Below are positions 44,291-52,851 of a DNA stretch of 64,000 nt, one piece after another. The stretch lies in contig OZ271919.1 of assembly GCA_965602035.1 (NCBI GenBank), positions 1,426,001 through 1,490,000 of the forward strand. The letters are read 5' to 3'. Position 1 is the stretch's first letter, and the number at the start of each line of letters is the position of its first letter. The stretch comes from Natronospirillum sp965602035 (lineage in GTDB: Bacteria > Pseudomonadota > Gammaproteobacteria > Pseudomonadales > Natronospirillaceae). Under the pieces are notes generated by a model that saw only the letters and a program-made list of their open reading frames with translations, made no database searches and was not told the DNA's origin. The position numbers were made by a program, and so were the translations under genes.

Positions 44291-44316
44291 GTGTGCGGTT
44301 TGTCCAAACCGCACAC
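44291..44316. other. Strong inverted repeat at the glnE 3' end
   Basis: Perfect 12-base arms (GTGTGCGGTTTG / CAAACCGCACAC) with a two-base centre touch the glnE stop codon. No T tract follows on either strand, so it looks like a transcript-stabilising hairpin or binding site rather than an intrinsic terminator. Confidence 0.7.
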
Positions 44317-47144
44317 TATGCCGGGCGTTGGCCGATAAATTGTTGCCAACAGGCCTTCACGGTGTCGATGGTAGGCCGGAATGCCTCAATGGCATCCGCA
44401 CCGTGCAGCTTGCCGTCGCCATTCTGCAACGCCTGCCGGTGGACCTCCCGGCGCCAGCTCAGGTAGGCCTCACTGAGCTCGGCGCGCTCCTCCGGGCGCA
44501 GCACCCGGTAGCGTTCGAGCGCTTCCAGCAACCGCATATTATCCGAGCGTCGGGCCAGCGACCGGTGTGCCGGCGCGTAACGAAGCACGAGGTACTGCAC
44601 GAGAAATTCGATGTCCACCACGCCGCCGGGGTCCTGCTTGATGTGAAACTCATCGTGCTGACGGGCCGGCGGTGTGGCCAGATTGGCGCGCATCTTGTCG
44701 CGCATCGCGGCCACCCGTTCAAGCAGCGTGTCGGGGTCACGCTCTGCACCGAGTATGCGCTGGCGCACGGTTTCAACGCGACGGCGCAGTTGCGGGCACC
44801 CGGCGACGGTACGCGCTCGCACCAGCGCCTGGTGTTCCCAGGTCCAGGCGTCTTCACGCTGATAGGTTTCAAACGCACTGAGCGTGGTCACCAGCAACCC
44901 GGAGTTGCCCGACGGTCTCAGACGCATGTCGGCTTCGTACAGAATGCCTGAGGGCGTCTGCGTGGTCAGAAGATGAATAATCCGCTGCCCGAGGCGCATG
45001 AAGAACACGTTGTTGTCGACCTGCTTCGCCCCCTGGGTGAGCCCCGTCGGGGAGCCATCGTGCAGGAATACCAGATCCAGGTCGGATTCATAGCTCAGCT
45101 CGATCCCGCCGAGTTTACCGTAGGCCAGAATGGCGAAGTCGGTATCGCACAGGCTACCGTCCCGGCGCGTCGGGGTACCGTATTTCTCGGTCATCTGATC
45201 CCAGGCCAGATAGAACACCTGCTGCAGCACCTCTTCGGCTGTATAGGTCAGGTAATCACTGATCTTCATCAGCGGCAGGTTATCGGTAAGCTCACAGGCG
45301 GCGGCGCGCAGCACACGGCTATGGCGGAAATGCCGGAGCTGCTCCATCTGCTGCTCCAGATCGTCGTCAGGCAGGCGCAGCAGACGCTGGTGAATATCGT
45401 CACTCAGTGAGCGCCGATCGGGCAGCCGATAGAGCTGGTCGGTGTCGGTGAGCTCATCCAGCAGATAGGGTTTGTCCTGAAACTGGCCGGCGACCCAGGG
45501 GCTCAGCAGGCAGAGTTTGACCAGCTCACGAATGGCCGACGGATTCTCCAGCAGCAGGACCAGGTAAGCGCTGCGCCGGAGTATAGACTGGATTACGGGA
45601 AAGACTCGCTCAATGGCATTTTCCGGCTGTGACAGGCGGGCCAGCTCGGCCAACAGCAGTGGCATGAACTGCTGCATACGACCCCGGGCAAGGTCCGATA
45701 CACGATCCTTGTCGGTTTCTTCCCGCAGGGCCACCACAGCTTCCCGAAGTGCGTCACCCTGTTCGTCGAAATCCACCTGCCAGTCGGCCTGCGCCGGGGT
45801 ATGCCAGTAAGGCTCCCAGGGATGATCGGCGGGTTCTTCGGATTCCGGTGGCGCGATAAAGGCTTCAAAATGGGCACTGACGCCGTCACGCAGCGCGCCA
45901 AGGTGATCAATGAAACCGGCCCAGGTGTCATAGCCAAGCACACCACAGAGCCGCTCGCGCCACGCCGGATCGTCGGGCAGTGACTGGGTCTGTTTGTCCT
46001 GTTGCGCCTGCAGCAGGTGCTCAATATGTCGCAACCTGGCGTAGGCCTCGCGCAGTTCGTCACAGACCGGTTCCGGCAGCAGCCCTTCATCCGCGATGGC
46101 AGGCAGCACCGTGAACAGGTTGGGTTCCGTGAGCGCCGGTGACTGTCCACCCTGTATCAATTGGACGGCCTGTACAACGAACTCGATTTCCCGGATACCA
46201 CCCTGCCCGAGCTTGATGTTCTGATCACGCTGCAGCCGGCGGTTTTCGCCGGCGATCAGCCGCTTCATGTCGCGCAGTGAGTTCAGTACCTGATAATCCA
46301 CGTAACGCCGGAACACGAAGTCCTGCAACTCCGGTATCAACACGGCGGCAGCGCTGTCTTCGCCGGTGATCGCACGCGCCTTGATCATGGCATAGCGCTC
46401 CCAGTCGCGCCCCTGCTCACGGTAGTAGGTCAGCATCGCGTTGAAATTCATCGCCAGCGGGCCGCTCTGGCCATTGGGCCGCAGCCGCATATCCACTCGG
46501 TAGGCAATGCCTTCGGCGGTGCGCTGATCCAGATACTGAATGACCTTGCGCCCGAGCCGGGTGAAGAACTCACTGTGCGACAGCGATTTTTCCCCGTCCG
46601 TTTCCCCCTCCTCGGGGAAGGCAAAGATGAGATCGATGTCGGAACTCAGGTTCAGCTCGCGCGCGCCGAGTTTGCCCATGCCGAGCACCACCAGCGACTG
46701 CGGCTCGCCGGTTTCCGGATCGGCCGCCGGTTGGCCGAAGCGTGCGGTGAGGCGACCGGTGGCGAATGCCACGGCAGCGCGTATTGCGATATCGGCTACC
46801 TCAGTGATCTGCGCCAGGCGCTCCGGCAGAGCCGGCTGGTCCCGTACTTCCTGCCAGACAAGACGAACCTGCTCGTTGTTGCGCCACTGCCGCAACAGGC
46901 GCATGAATTCCGCCTCTTCCTCAACCCCGTCAAGGAGCGCGTCGAGTCGCGCCCGGGGAGAACCCGCGTCTTCGGCCAGCAGGGCGAGCACCCCGGGCTG
47001 TGCATCGAGCCAGGTCGACGCAAAATCACTGGCCATGAACAGGCGGGCCAGATCCGGACGATGCGCTGCCACCCAGTCACTGTGCCCCGCCTCGGCCGGG
47101 ATTTCTTCCACCCGGGACTCCCATTTTGTGTTACTGGCTGGCAT
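44316..47144 (-). CDS. glnE: Glutamine synthetase adenylyltransferase/deadenylase
   Basis: A 942-residue bifunctional regulator of glutamine synthetase. It has two nucleotidyltransferase domains with matching motifs: the N-terminal deadenylating site LGMGKLGARELNLSSDIDLIF and the C-terminal adenylylating site AYGKLGGIELSYESDLDLVF, joined by a helical regulatory region. Length matches the E. coli protein. GAG precedes ATG 47144. Downstream is ilvE. Confidence 0.97.
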   Translation of the reverse strand: MPASNTKWESRVEEIPAEAGHSDWVAAHRPDLARLFMASDFASTWLDAQPGVLALLAEDAGSPRARLDALLDGVEEEAEFMRLLRQWRNNEQVRLVWQEVRDQPALPERLAQITEVADIAIRAAVAFATGRLTARFGQPAADPETGEPQSLVVLGMGKLGARELNLSSDIDLIFAFPEEGETDGEKSLSHSEFFTRLGRKVIQYLDQRTAEGIAYRVDMRLRPNGQSGPLAMNFNAMLTYYREQGRDWERYAMIKARAITGEDSAAAVLIPELQDFVFRRYVDYQVLNSLRDMKRLIAGENRRLQRDQNIKLGQGGIREIEFVVQAVQLIQGGQSPALTEPNLFTVLPAIADEGLLPEPVCDELREAYARLRHIEHLLQAQQDKQTQSLPDDPAWRERLCGVLGYDTWAGFIDHLGALRDGVSAHFEAFIAPPESEEPADHPWEPYWHTPAQADWQVDFDEQGDALREAVVALREETDKDRVSDLARGRMQQFMPLLLAELARLSQPENAIERVFPVIQSILRRSAYLVLLLENPSAIRELVKLCLLSPWVAGQFQDKPYLLDELTDTDQLYRLPDRRSLSDDIHQRLLRLPDDDLEQQMEQLRHFRHSRVLRAAACELTDNLPLMKISDYLTYTAEEVLQQVFYLAWDQMTEKYGTPTRRDGSLCDTDFAILAYGKLGGIELSYESDLDLVFLHDGSPTGLTQGAKQVDNNVFFMRLGQRIIHLLTTQTPSGILYEADMRLRPSGNSGLLVTTLSAFETYQREDAWTWEHQALVRARTVAGCPQLRRRVETVRQRILGAERDPDTLLERVAAMRDKMRANLATPPARQHDEFHIKQDPGGVVDIEFLVQYLVLRYAPAHRSLARRSDNMRLLEALERYRVLRPEERAELSEAYLSWRREVHRQALQNGDGKLHGADAIEAFRPTIDTVKACWQQFIGQRPA

Positions 47145-47265
47145 TCAATGCTCCTCTGGCACTATCCTCTGGAAAGCGCATGCCGACGACGATGCCTGCC
47201 ATGCCCGGGGGCGAGGGTCGTCGGATGCTGTCATTCATGGTCTTTGCAGTCAGAGAGTAACGGTT

Positions 47266-47946
47266 TTGCACGAGACGTCCAGTTCCAACCCACTTCGTCG
47301 CTGGGTCTGGCCCGCGGTGATCGGCCTGCTGTGCGCGGCGGCCGCCCTGGCCATACACCGCTGGCCACCGCCTACGGTGACGCTCGCCGCAGGGACGGGC
47401 CTGCACCATGCCACGATCTTCGCGGCGCTCTATCTGTTGGTTCGCTGGCGCTATGAGCCGGCACTGGCATTCAGCCTGGCCCTCGGCATCAGCGTGGCAC
47501 CACTGGTCGTCACAGGTGCACCCCTGGGCCAGTACACGCTGGACATTATCGGCGAGTTCGGGCTGCTGACGTCATTCGCACTGATTCTTCTGGTACTGGC
47601 AGACTACCGGTGGCGCCGCCGACTCACGCCGCTGTTCCCGGTCTGGTTCTGGGCTCTGGCGTCGCTTGCCGGCATCATCAGCCTGTTCCCGGCCTTCGGG
47701 CAGGCAGCCCTGTTCCCCTACTTTCTCGGCCCCAATGCCAGCTGGCTGGCACAGGCAATGGCCATAACGGCGCTGGTATTGGCGCTGCAGCGCTATTACG
47801 CGGCCGCGATTCTGGTTGTACTGGTATCGATCGGCTATGACATCCGGCTGCTGAGCGGGCATAACGCCTGGCATTATGCCGCGGACTGGACCTGGCCCCT
47901 GGCGCTGCTACCGGTCCTGGTACTGCGGTGGCGCGAGGCCCATTGA
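47266..47946 (+). CDS. Unknown multi-span membrane protein (TTG start)
   Basis: A membrane protein of about 226 residues with roughly 6-7 hydrophobic helices. A short polar N-terminus (LHETSSSNPLRRW) precedes the first span (VWPAVIGLLCAAAALAIH). I recognise no family. The frame is open far upstream, across the glnE start, but that stretch is not protein-like. No ATG lies near the hydrophobic part; TTG 47266-47268 with a weak GAGAG upstream is the best start. The N-terminus is uncertain; the hydrophobic body is convincing. Confidence 0.6.
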   Translation: MHETSSSNPLRRWVWPAVIGLLCAAAALAIHRWPPPTVTLAAGTGLHHATIFAALYLLVRWRYEPALAFSLALGISVAPLVVTGAPLGQYTLDIIGEFGLLTSFALILLVLADYRWRRRLTPLFPVWFWALASLAGIISLFPAFGQAALFPYFLGPNASWLAQAMAITALVLALQRYYAAAILVVLVSIGYDIRLLSGHNAWHYAADWTWPLALLPVLVLRWREAH

Positions 47947-48042
47947 AAGCGCAACTGCGTGAGCGAGCTCACGGCCGACAAATAAACCTTGTTGGCTGCG
48001 TGCTTGCATGCGCATGACAACAGAGCCACCGATCGATCGTCT

Positions 48043-49527
48043 TCAGACAGTTTTCAGGTGTACGTCGAACCCCCACAGCCGCCTTAGATGTCTCAGCACT
48101 TCGTGTATATCATCGTGCAGGGGCCGGTTGTCAGAGCGTATATGGTGCAGTGTCATTGAGCGGTCGCCGTCGCGGTCGACCTCGACAATCTGCAGGTTCG
48201 GTTCGAGCTGGCTGAGGTTGTACTGATCGGCCAGCAACTGGCGAACCCGACTATAGCCCCGCTCATCGTGAATGGCCGCCACCTCGTACTCAGGATCGTC
48301 TTCCATGTCGACAATGGCAAACAGCCGGAATTCCCGCATCAGTCTCGGTGAGAGGTACTGCTGGATAAAACTCTCGTCCTTGAAGTTCTCCATGGCGAAG
48401 TGCAGGGCTTCAAGCCAGTCCGACCCGGCGATCCCGGGAAACCAGCGCCGGTCTTCGTCCGTGGGGTCCATACAGATCCGCTGAATATCGCGGTACATGT
48501 TGAAGCCCAGCGCATAGGGGTTGATGCCCCGGTAATACGGAGAATCAAATGGGGGCTGGTAGATCACCTTGGCATGATTGTCGAGAAATTCCAGCATGAA
48601 GCCTTCGGTGATCAGGCCCCGGTCGTACAGGCCGTTCATGATGGTGTAGTGCCAGAAAGTGGCCCAGCCCTCGTTCATGACCTGAGTCTGGCGCTGCGGG
48701 TAGAAGTACTGGGCCATCTTGCGCACGATGCGCACGATCTCGCGCTGCCAGGTAGGCATGACGGGCGCGTTTTTCTCCAGAAAGTACAGCAGATTTTCCT
48801 GCGGCTCGGCGGGGAATTTTTCCCGGGTGCGCGGTGTTGCCCCGTCCCCATTGTCTGGCATCGGTATGGTGCGCCAGAGCAGATTCAGTTGCTGCTGGAG
48901 GTAGGCCTCGCGCTCGGCCTGCCGATTGATCTCCTCCGCCGCCGACAACGGTGCCGGCCGCTTGTAACGATCCACACCGTAATTCTGCAGTGCATGGCAA
49001 CTGTCGAGCACCTGTTCAACCGCCTCAACGCCGTATTTCTGCTCACACTGGCTTACGTAATCACGCGCGAACACCAGGTAATCGATCACTGAGGACGCGT
49101 CCGTCCAGGACCGGAACAGATAATTGTTGCGGAAAAACGAGTTATGACCGTAACTGGCATGGGCAATCACCAGCGCCTGCATGGCCATGGTGTTCTCTTC
49201 CATAAGATACGCAATGCAGGGGTTGGAGTTGATCACAATCTCATACGCGAGCCCCATCTGCCCGCGTTCGTACCCGGACTGTGTCTGCAGGAACTGCTTG
49301 CCGAATGACCAGTGATGGTACCCGAGCGGCATGCCCACCGAGCTGTAGGCATCCATCATCTGCTCGGAACTGATGATCTCGATCTGGTTCGGGTAGGTCT
49401 TCAGGCCGAATTCACGTGCAATGGCAGCGATTTCCCGATCGTACGTCTGGATCAGCTCGAAGTTCCAGTCGGCTCCCTCAGACAGTGGCTGCCGACGGGT
49501 GTTATCCGCTTGATCGGTCACCGTCAT
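48043..49527 (-). CDS. SpoVR family protein (YcgB)
   Basis: A 494-residue cytoplasmic protein of the SpoVR/YcgB family, function unknown. Recognised segments are MPLGYHHWSFGKQF, NSNPCIAYLMEENTMAMQALVIAHASYGHNSFF and NEGWATFWHYTIMNGLYDRGLI, rich in conserved His and Glu that could bind metal. It is third in a yeaG-yeaH-spoVR operon and overlaps the yeaH stop by four bases. The trio is widely co-conserved and stress-linked in gammaproteobacteria. Confidence 0.94.
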   Translation of the reverse strand: MTVTDQADNTRRQPLSEGADWNFELIQTYDREIAAIAREFGLKTYPNQIEIISSEQMMDAYSSVGMPLGYHHWSFGKQFLQTQSGYERGQMGLAYEIVINSNPCIAYLMEENTMAMQALVIAHASYGHNSFFRNNYLFRSWTDASSVIDYLVFARDYVSQCEQKYGVEAVEQVLDSCHALQNYGVDRYKRPAPLSAAEEINRQAEREAYLQQQLNLLWRTIPMPDNGDGATPRTREKFPAEPQENLLYFLEKNAPVMPTWQREIVRIVRKMAQYFYPQRQTQVMNEGWATFWHYTIMNGLYDRGLITEGFMLEFLDNHAKVIYQPPFDSPYYRGINPYALGFNMYRDIQRICMDPTDEDRRWFPGIAGSDWLEALHFAMENFKDESFIQQYLSPRLMREFRLFAIVDMEDDPEYEVAAIHDERGYSRVRQLLADQYNLSQLEPNLQIVEVDRDGDRSMTLHHIRSDNRPLHDDIHEVLRHLRRLWGFDVHLKTV

Positions 49528-50792
49528 GCCGCCGCCCTCCGCTGAAACAGGTCACGGAACACCGGGTAGATGTCGCTGTGGTCGGTGATCCGGGCCATGG
49601 CGAACTGGTCGGGGAACCGGGATTGCACCGTTTCATAGGCTGCCCATAACTCCTGGGGCTCCCGCGGACTGATTTCGATGTAGGAAAAGTAGTTGACCAG
49701 CGGCATCAGCTCTTCGGTGAGCAGCTCGCGGCAGTGCGGCGAATCATCGCCCCAGTTATCGCCGTCGGACGCCTGGGCCGCATAAATATTCCAGGCGGAT
49801 TGCGGATAGCGTTCGCGCACGATCTCCTGCATCAGCCGCAGCGCCGAGGAAACAATGGTGCCGCCGGTTTCCCGGCTGTAGAAGAACTCCTCTTCGTCCA
49901 CCTCTTTGGCGCGGGTGTGGTGGCGGATAAACACCACTTCAATGGTGCGATAATTCCGTTTCAGGAACAGGTACAACAGCAGGTAGAACCGCTTGGCAAT
50001 GTCCTTGGTGGTCTGGGTCATGGAGCCGGAGACGTCCATCAGGCAGAACATGACAGCGGCACTCGAGGGCACCGGGTAGTGTTCATGGCGGTTGTAGCGC
50101 AGGTCGAAGTCATCCAGAAACGGCAGCTTGCGCAATTTGAGCCGCAGTGTGGCCGCTTCTTCCTCCAGTGCCTTGCGCTCGGCGCTGTCGCCGGCAGGCA
50201 GCTCAGCAAGGGCTTGTTCAATTGCCCGCAGTCGGCGCTTCTTTTTGGCGCCCAGTGCAATGCGCCGCGCGTGCGCGTTCCGCAGTGAGCGTACTACGTT
50301 GATGTTGGCTGCCACACCCTCAGTGCTGAAGCCGGCGCGACGCCGCTCGAACTCCTGCGCCTTTTTCAGGTCCTTGCGCACCAGATGCGGCAGGGCCAGA
50401 TCATCAAAAAGAAACTCGAGAAATTCGTCCTGCGTAATGGTGAAGGTGAACTCATCGAGGCCTTCGCCATCCGGGCTTGCCTGTCCGGCGCCGCTGCCGC
50501 CACCGCCCTGCCCGCCGGGTTTGGCGATGCGATCACCGGCAACGAACTCGCGATTTCCCGGATGCACCATGCGTCGGTCGCCGCCGGGCCCGTGGCGTAT
50601 CACCGGCTCATGGAGGTCGCGGCGCGGTATGGTAATGGACTCTCCTTCTTCCATGTCGGTAATGGAGCGCCGGTTCACCGCCTTGTCGACCGCCTCTCTG
50701 ACATGCTTGCGGTACCGGTCGAGAAACCGCCGTCGGTTCACCGCGCTCTTGTTCTTGCCGTTCAGCCGCCGGTCTATGACGTAGCTGTTCAT
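49524..50792 (-). CDS. yeaH: YeaH/DUF444 von Willebrand factor A protein
   Basis: A 422-residue protein of the YeaH family. The N-terminal part is basic and Gly-rich (GGQGGGGSGAGQAS, about 95-110), with a VWA fold after residue 240 whose MIDAS motif is CLMDVSGSMTQTTKD. It is thought to work with the PrkA kinase; partners are unproven. The N-terminus MNSYVIDRRLNGKNKSAVNRRRFLDRY is standard for the family. It sits 21 bases after yeaG and overlaps spoVR. Confidence 0.94.
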   Translation of the reverse strand: MNSYVIDRRLNGKNKSAVNRRRFLDRYRKHVREAVDKAVNRRSITDMEEGESITIPRRDLHEPVIRHGPGGDRRMVHPGNREFVAGDRIAKPGGQGGGGSGAGQASPDGEGLDEFTFTITQDEFLEFLFDDLALPHLVRKDLKKAQEFERRRAGFSTEGVAANINVVRSLRNAHARRIALGAKKKRRLRAIEQALAELPAGDSAERKALEEEAATLRLKLRKLPFLDDFDLRYNRHEHYPVPSSAAVMFCLMDVSGSMTQTTKDIAKRFYLLLYLFLKRNYRTIEVVFIRHHTRAKEVDEEEFFYSRETGGTIVSSALRLMQEIVRERYPQSAWNIYAAQASDGDNWGDDSPHCRELLTEELMPLVNYFSYIEISPREPQELWAAYETVQSRFPDQFAMARITDHSDIYPVFRDLFQRRAAA

Positions 50793-50813
50793 AGTGAGAT
50801 CATCATCCCCGCG

Positions 50814-52736
50814 TTACTGGTATTTCCGCACCCGCAGGTACCACTCCGACAGCAGCCTGACCTGCTTTTCGGTGTAGCCTCTTGCGGTCATGCGGGCCAC
50901 GAAGTCCTGATGTTTTTTCTGGTCTTCGCTGGAGCTCTTGGGGTTGAACGAGATCACGGGGAGCAGATCTTCGGTGTTGGAGAACATCTTCTTCTCGATC
51001 ACCGCACGCAGTTTCTCGTAGCTCTGCCAGTTCGGATTCTCGCCGTTGTTATTGGCGCGCGCCCGCAGCACAAAATTGACAATCTCGTTGCGGAAGTCCT
51101 TCGGGTTGCTGATGCCCGCCGGCTTCTCGATCTTTTCCAGCTCCTCGTTCAGTGCCGGGCGATCGAACATTTCCCCGGTCTCCGGATCGCGGAATTCCTG
51201 ATCCTGAATCCAGAAATCGGCATAGGTGACGTAACGGTCAAAAATATTCTGGCCGTATTCCGAATAGGACTCGAGATAAGCCGTCTGGATTTCCTTGCCG
51301 ATAAACTCCACGTAATCGGGGGCCAGGTACTCCTTCAGGAAGCCGATGTACCGGTCATGTGTGTCCTGCGGGAACTGTGCCTGCTCGATTTCCCGTTCCA
51401 GCACATACAACAAATGCACCGGGTTGGCGGCGACCTCGGTGGCGTCGAAATTGAACACACGCGCCAGGATCTTGAAGGCAAACCGGGTCGACAGGCCGGT
51501 CATCCCCTCATCAACCCCGGCGCTGTCCCGGTACTCCTGCATGGACTTGGCTTTCGGATCCGTGTCCTTCAGGCTTTCGCCGTCGTACACCCGCATTTTG
51601 CTGTAAATGCTGGAGTTTTCCGGTTCCTTCAGCCTCGAAAGTACACTGAACTGGGCCAGCATCGGCAGGGTATCCGGCGCACAGGGCGCTTCGCGGAGCG
51701 ATGAGTGGTCGAGCAGTTTCTGGTAGATCTTCACCTCCTCCGATACGCGCAGGCAGTACGGGACCTTGACGATGAAGATCCGGTCCAGAAAGGCTTCGTT
51801 GTTGCGGTTGTTCTTGAACGTCAGCCACTCGGACTCATTCGAGTGGGCCATGATGGTGCCGTTGAACGGAATTGCCGACATCCCTTCAGTGGCGTTGTAG
51901 TTGCCTTCCTGGGTGGCAGTCAGCAACGGGTGCAGCACTTTCAGCGGCGCCTTGAACATCTCCACGAATTCCATCAGCCCCTGGTTGGCCTTGCACAGGG
52001 CGCCCGAGAAGCTGTAGGCGTCGGGGTCGTGCTGCGGAAAATCTTCCAGTTGGCGGATATCCACCTTGCCCACGAGCGATGAAATGTCCTGATTGTTCTC
52101 GTCACCCGGCTCCGTCTTGGCGATCGCCACCTGATCTACAATGGATGGATAGAGCTTGACCACTTCAAAGCGGGAAATATCACCCCCGAATTCGTGCAAC
52201 CGCTTGATGGCCCAGGGCGACATGATGCCGTGAACATAACGCTCGGGAATGCCGTAACGCTCGGCCAGAATGCCCGCGTCTTCTCCCGGGTCAAACAGCC
52301 CCAGCGGGCTTTCGAACACCGGCGACCCTTTAATGGCATAGAACGGGATGCTCTGCATCAGGTCCTTCAGACGCTCTGCCAGCGACGATTTACCACCACC
52401 GACCGGCCCCAGCAGGTACAGAATCTGCTTTTTCTCCTCCAGCCCCTGGGCCGCATGGCGAAAATAGCTCACCACCTGCTCGATGGGCTCCTCCATGCCG
52501 TAGAAATCACTGAACGCGGGGTACCGCTTGATGATCTGGTTGGAGAATATGCGGCTCAGGCGGGCATCTTTGGCGGTATCAACAACCTCGGGCTCACCAA
52601 TGGCGGCCAGCATCCGCTCAGGGGCGGTGGCATAGGCGAGCGGGTCGTCGCGGCACAGCTCCAGATACTCCTCAAGCGAGTATTCTTCGTGTTTGCGGGA
52701 TTCGTAGCGCGTTTTGAAGTGACTGAAGATATCCAT
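50814..52736 (-). CDS. yeaG: PrkA-type serine protein kinase YeaG
   Basis: A 640-residue protein: an N-terminal AAA+ PrkA domain with Walker A GPVGGGKS (about 110-117) and a C-terminal kinase-like PrkA domain. Length is close to E. coli YeaG (644). In E. coli it is linked to stationary phase, nitrogen starvation and stress. ATG 52734-52736 follows GAGG by six bases and gives the canonical MDIFSHFKTRYE start. A sigma-S-like -10 and a perfect palindrome lie immediately upstream. Confidence 0.95.
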   Translation of the reverse strand: MDIFSHFKTRYESRKHEEYSLEEYLELCRDDPLAYATAPERMLAAIGEPEVVDTAKDARLSRIFSNQIIKRYPAFSDFYGMEEPIEQVVSYFRHAAQGLEEKKQILYLLGPVGGGKSSLAERLKDLMQSIPFYAIKGSPVFESPLGLFDPGEDAGILAERYGIPERYVHGIMSPWAIKRLHEFGGDISRFEVVKLYPSIVDQVAIAKTEPGDENNQDISSLVGKVDIRQLEDFPQHDPDAYSFSGALCKANQGLMEFVEMFKAPLKVLHPLLTATQEGNYNATEGMSAIPFNGTIMAHSNESEWLTFKNNRNNEAFLDRIFIVKVPYCLRVSEEVKIYQKLLDHSSLREAPCAPDTLPMLAQFSVLSRLKEPENSSIYSKMRVYDGESLKDTDPKAKSMQEYRDSAGVDEGMTGLSTRFAFKILARVFNFDATEVAANPVHLLYVLEREIEQAQFPQDTHDRYIGFLKEYLAPDYVEFIGKEIQTAYLESYSEYGQNIFDRYVTYADFWIQDQEFRDPETGEMFDRPALNEELEKIEKPAGISNPKDFRNEIVNFVLRARANNNGENPNWQSYEKLRAVIEKKMFSNTEDLLPVISFNPKSSSEDQKKHQDFVARMTARGYTEKQVRLLSEWYLRVRKYQ

Positions 52737-52769
52737 GCGGGACCTCGGCGTGGAAGACTGCACACTGAT

Positions 52770-52800
52770 GTGCTGGTTGCAACCAGCACTTTAAGTGTAG
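52770..52800 (-). promoter_or_regulatory. yeaG promoter: sigma-S-like -10 plus 20-base palindrome
   Basis: On the minus strand CTACACT (52794-52800) matches the extended -10 favoured by sigma-S. It is followed at once by a perfect 20-base palindrome (52770-52789, half-site GTGCTGGTTG), which can fold as an 8-base-pair hairpin with a TGCA loop at the 5' end of the message. ATG follows 33 bases later. Confidence 0.5.
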
Positions 52801-52851
52801 ATCAGCCACTGTCCGGTCACGCACCGGAAATCGAAGATTTACACTGCCCGG

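Noticed and set aside
46540..47265. Long open frame running into the membrane protein at 47266
   Set aside because: It is antisense to the glnE 5' end, Arg/Ser-rich and unlike a protein; the real gene is the hydrophobic part after 47266.
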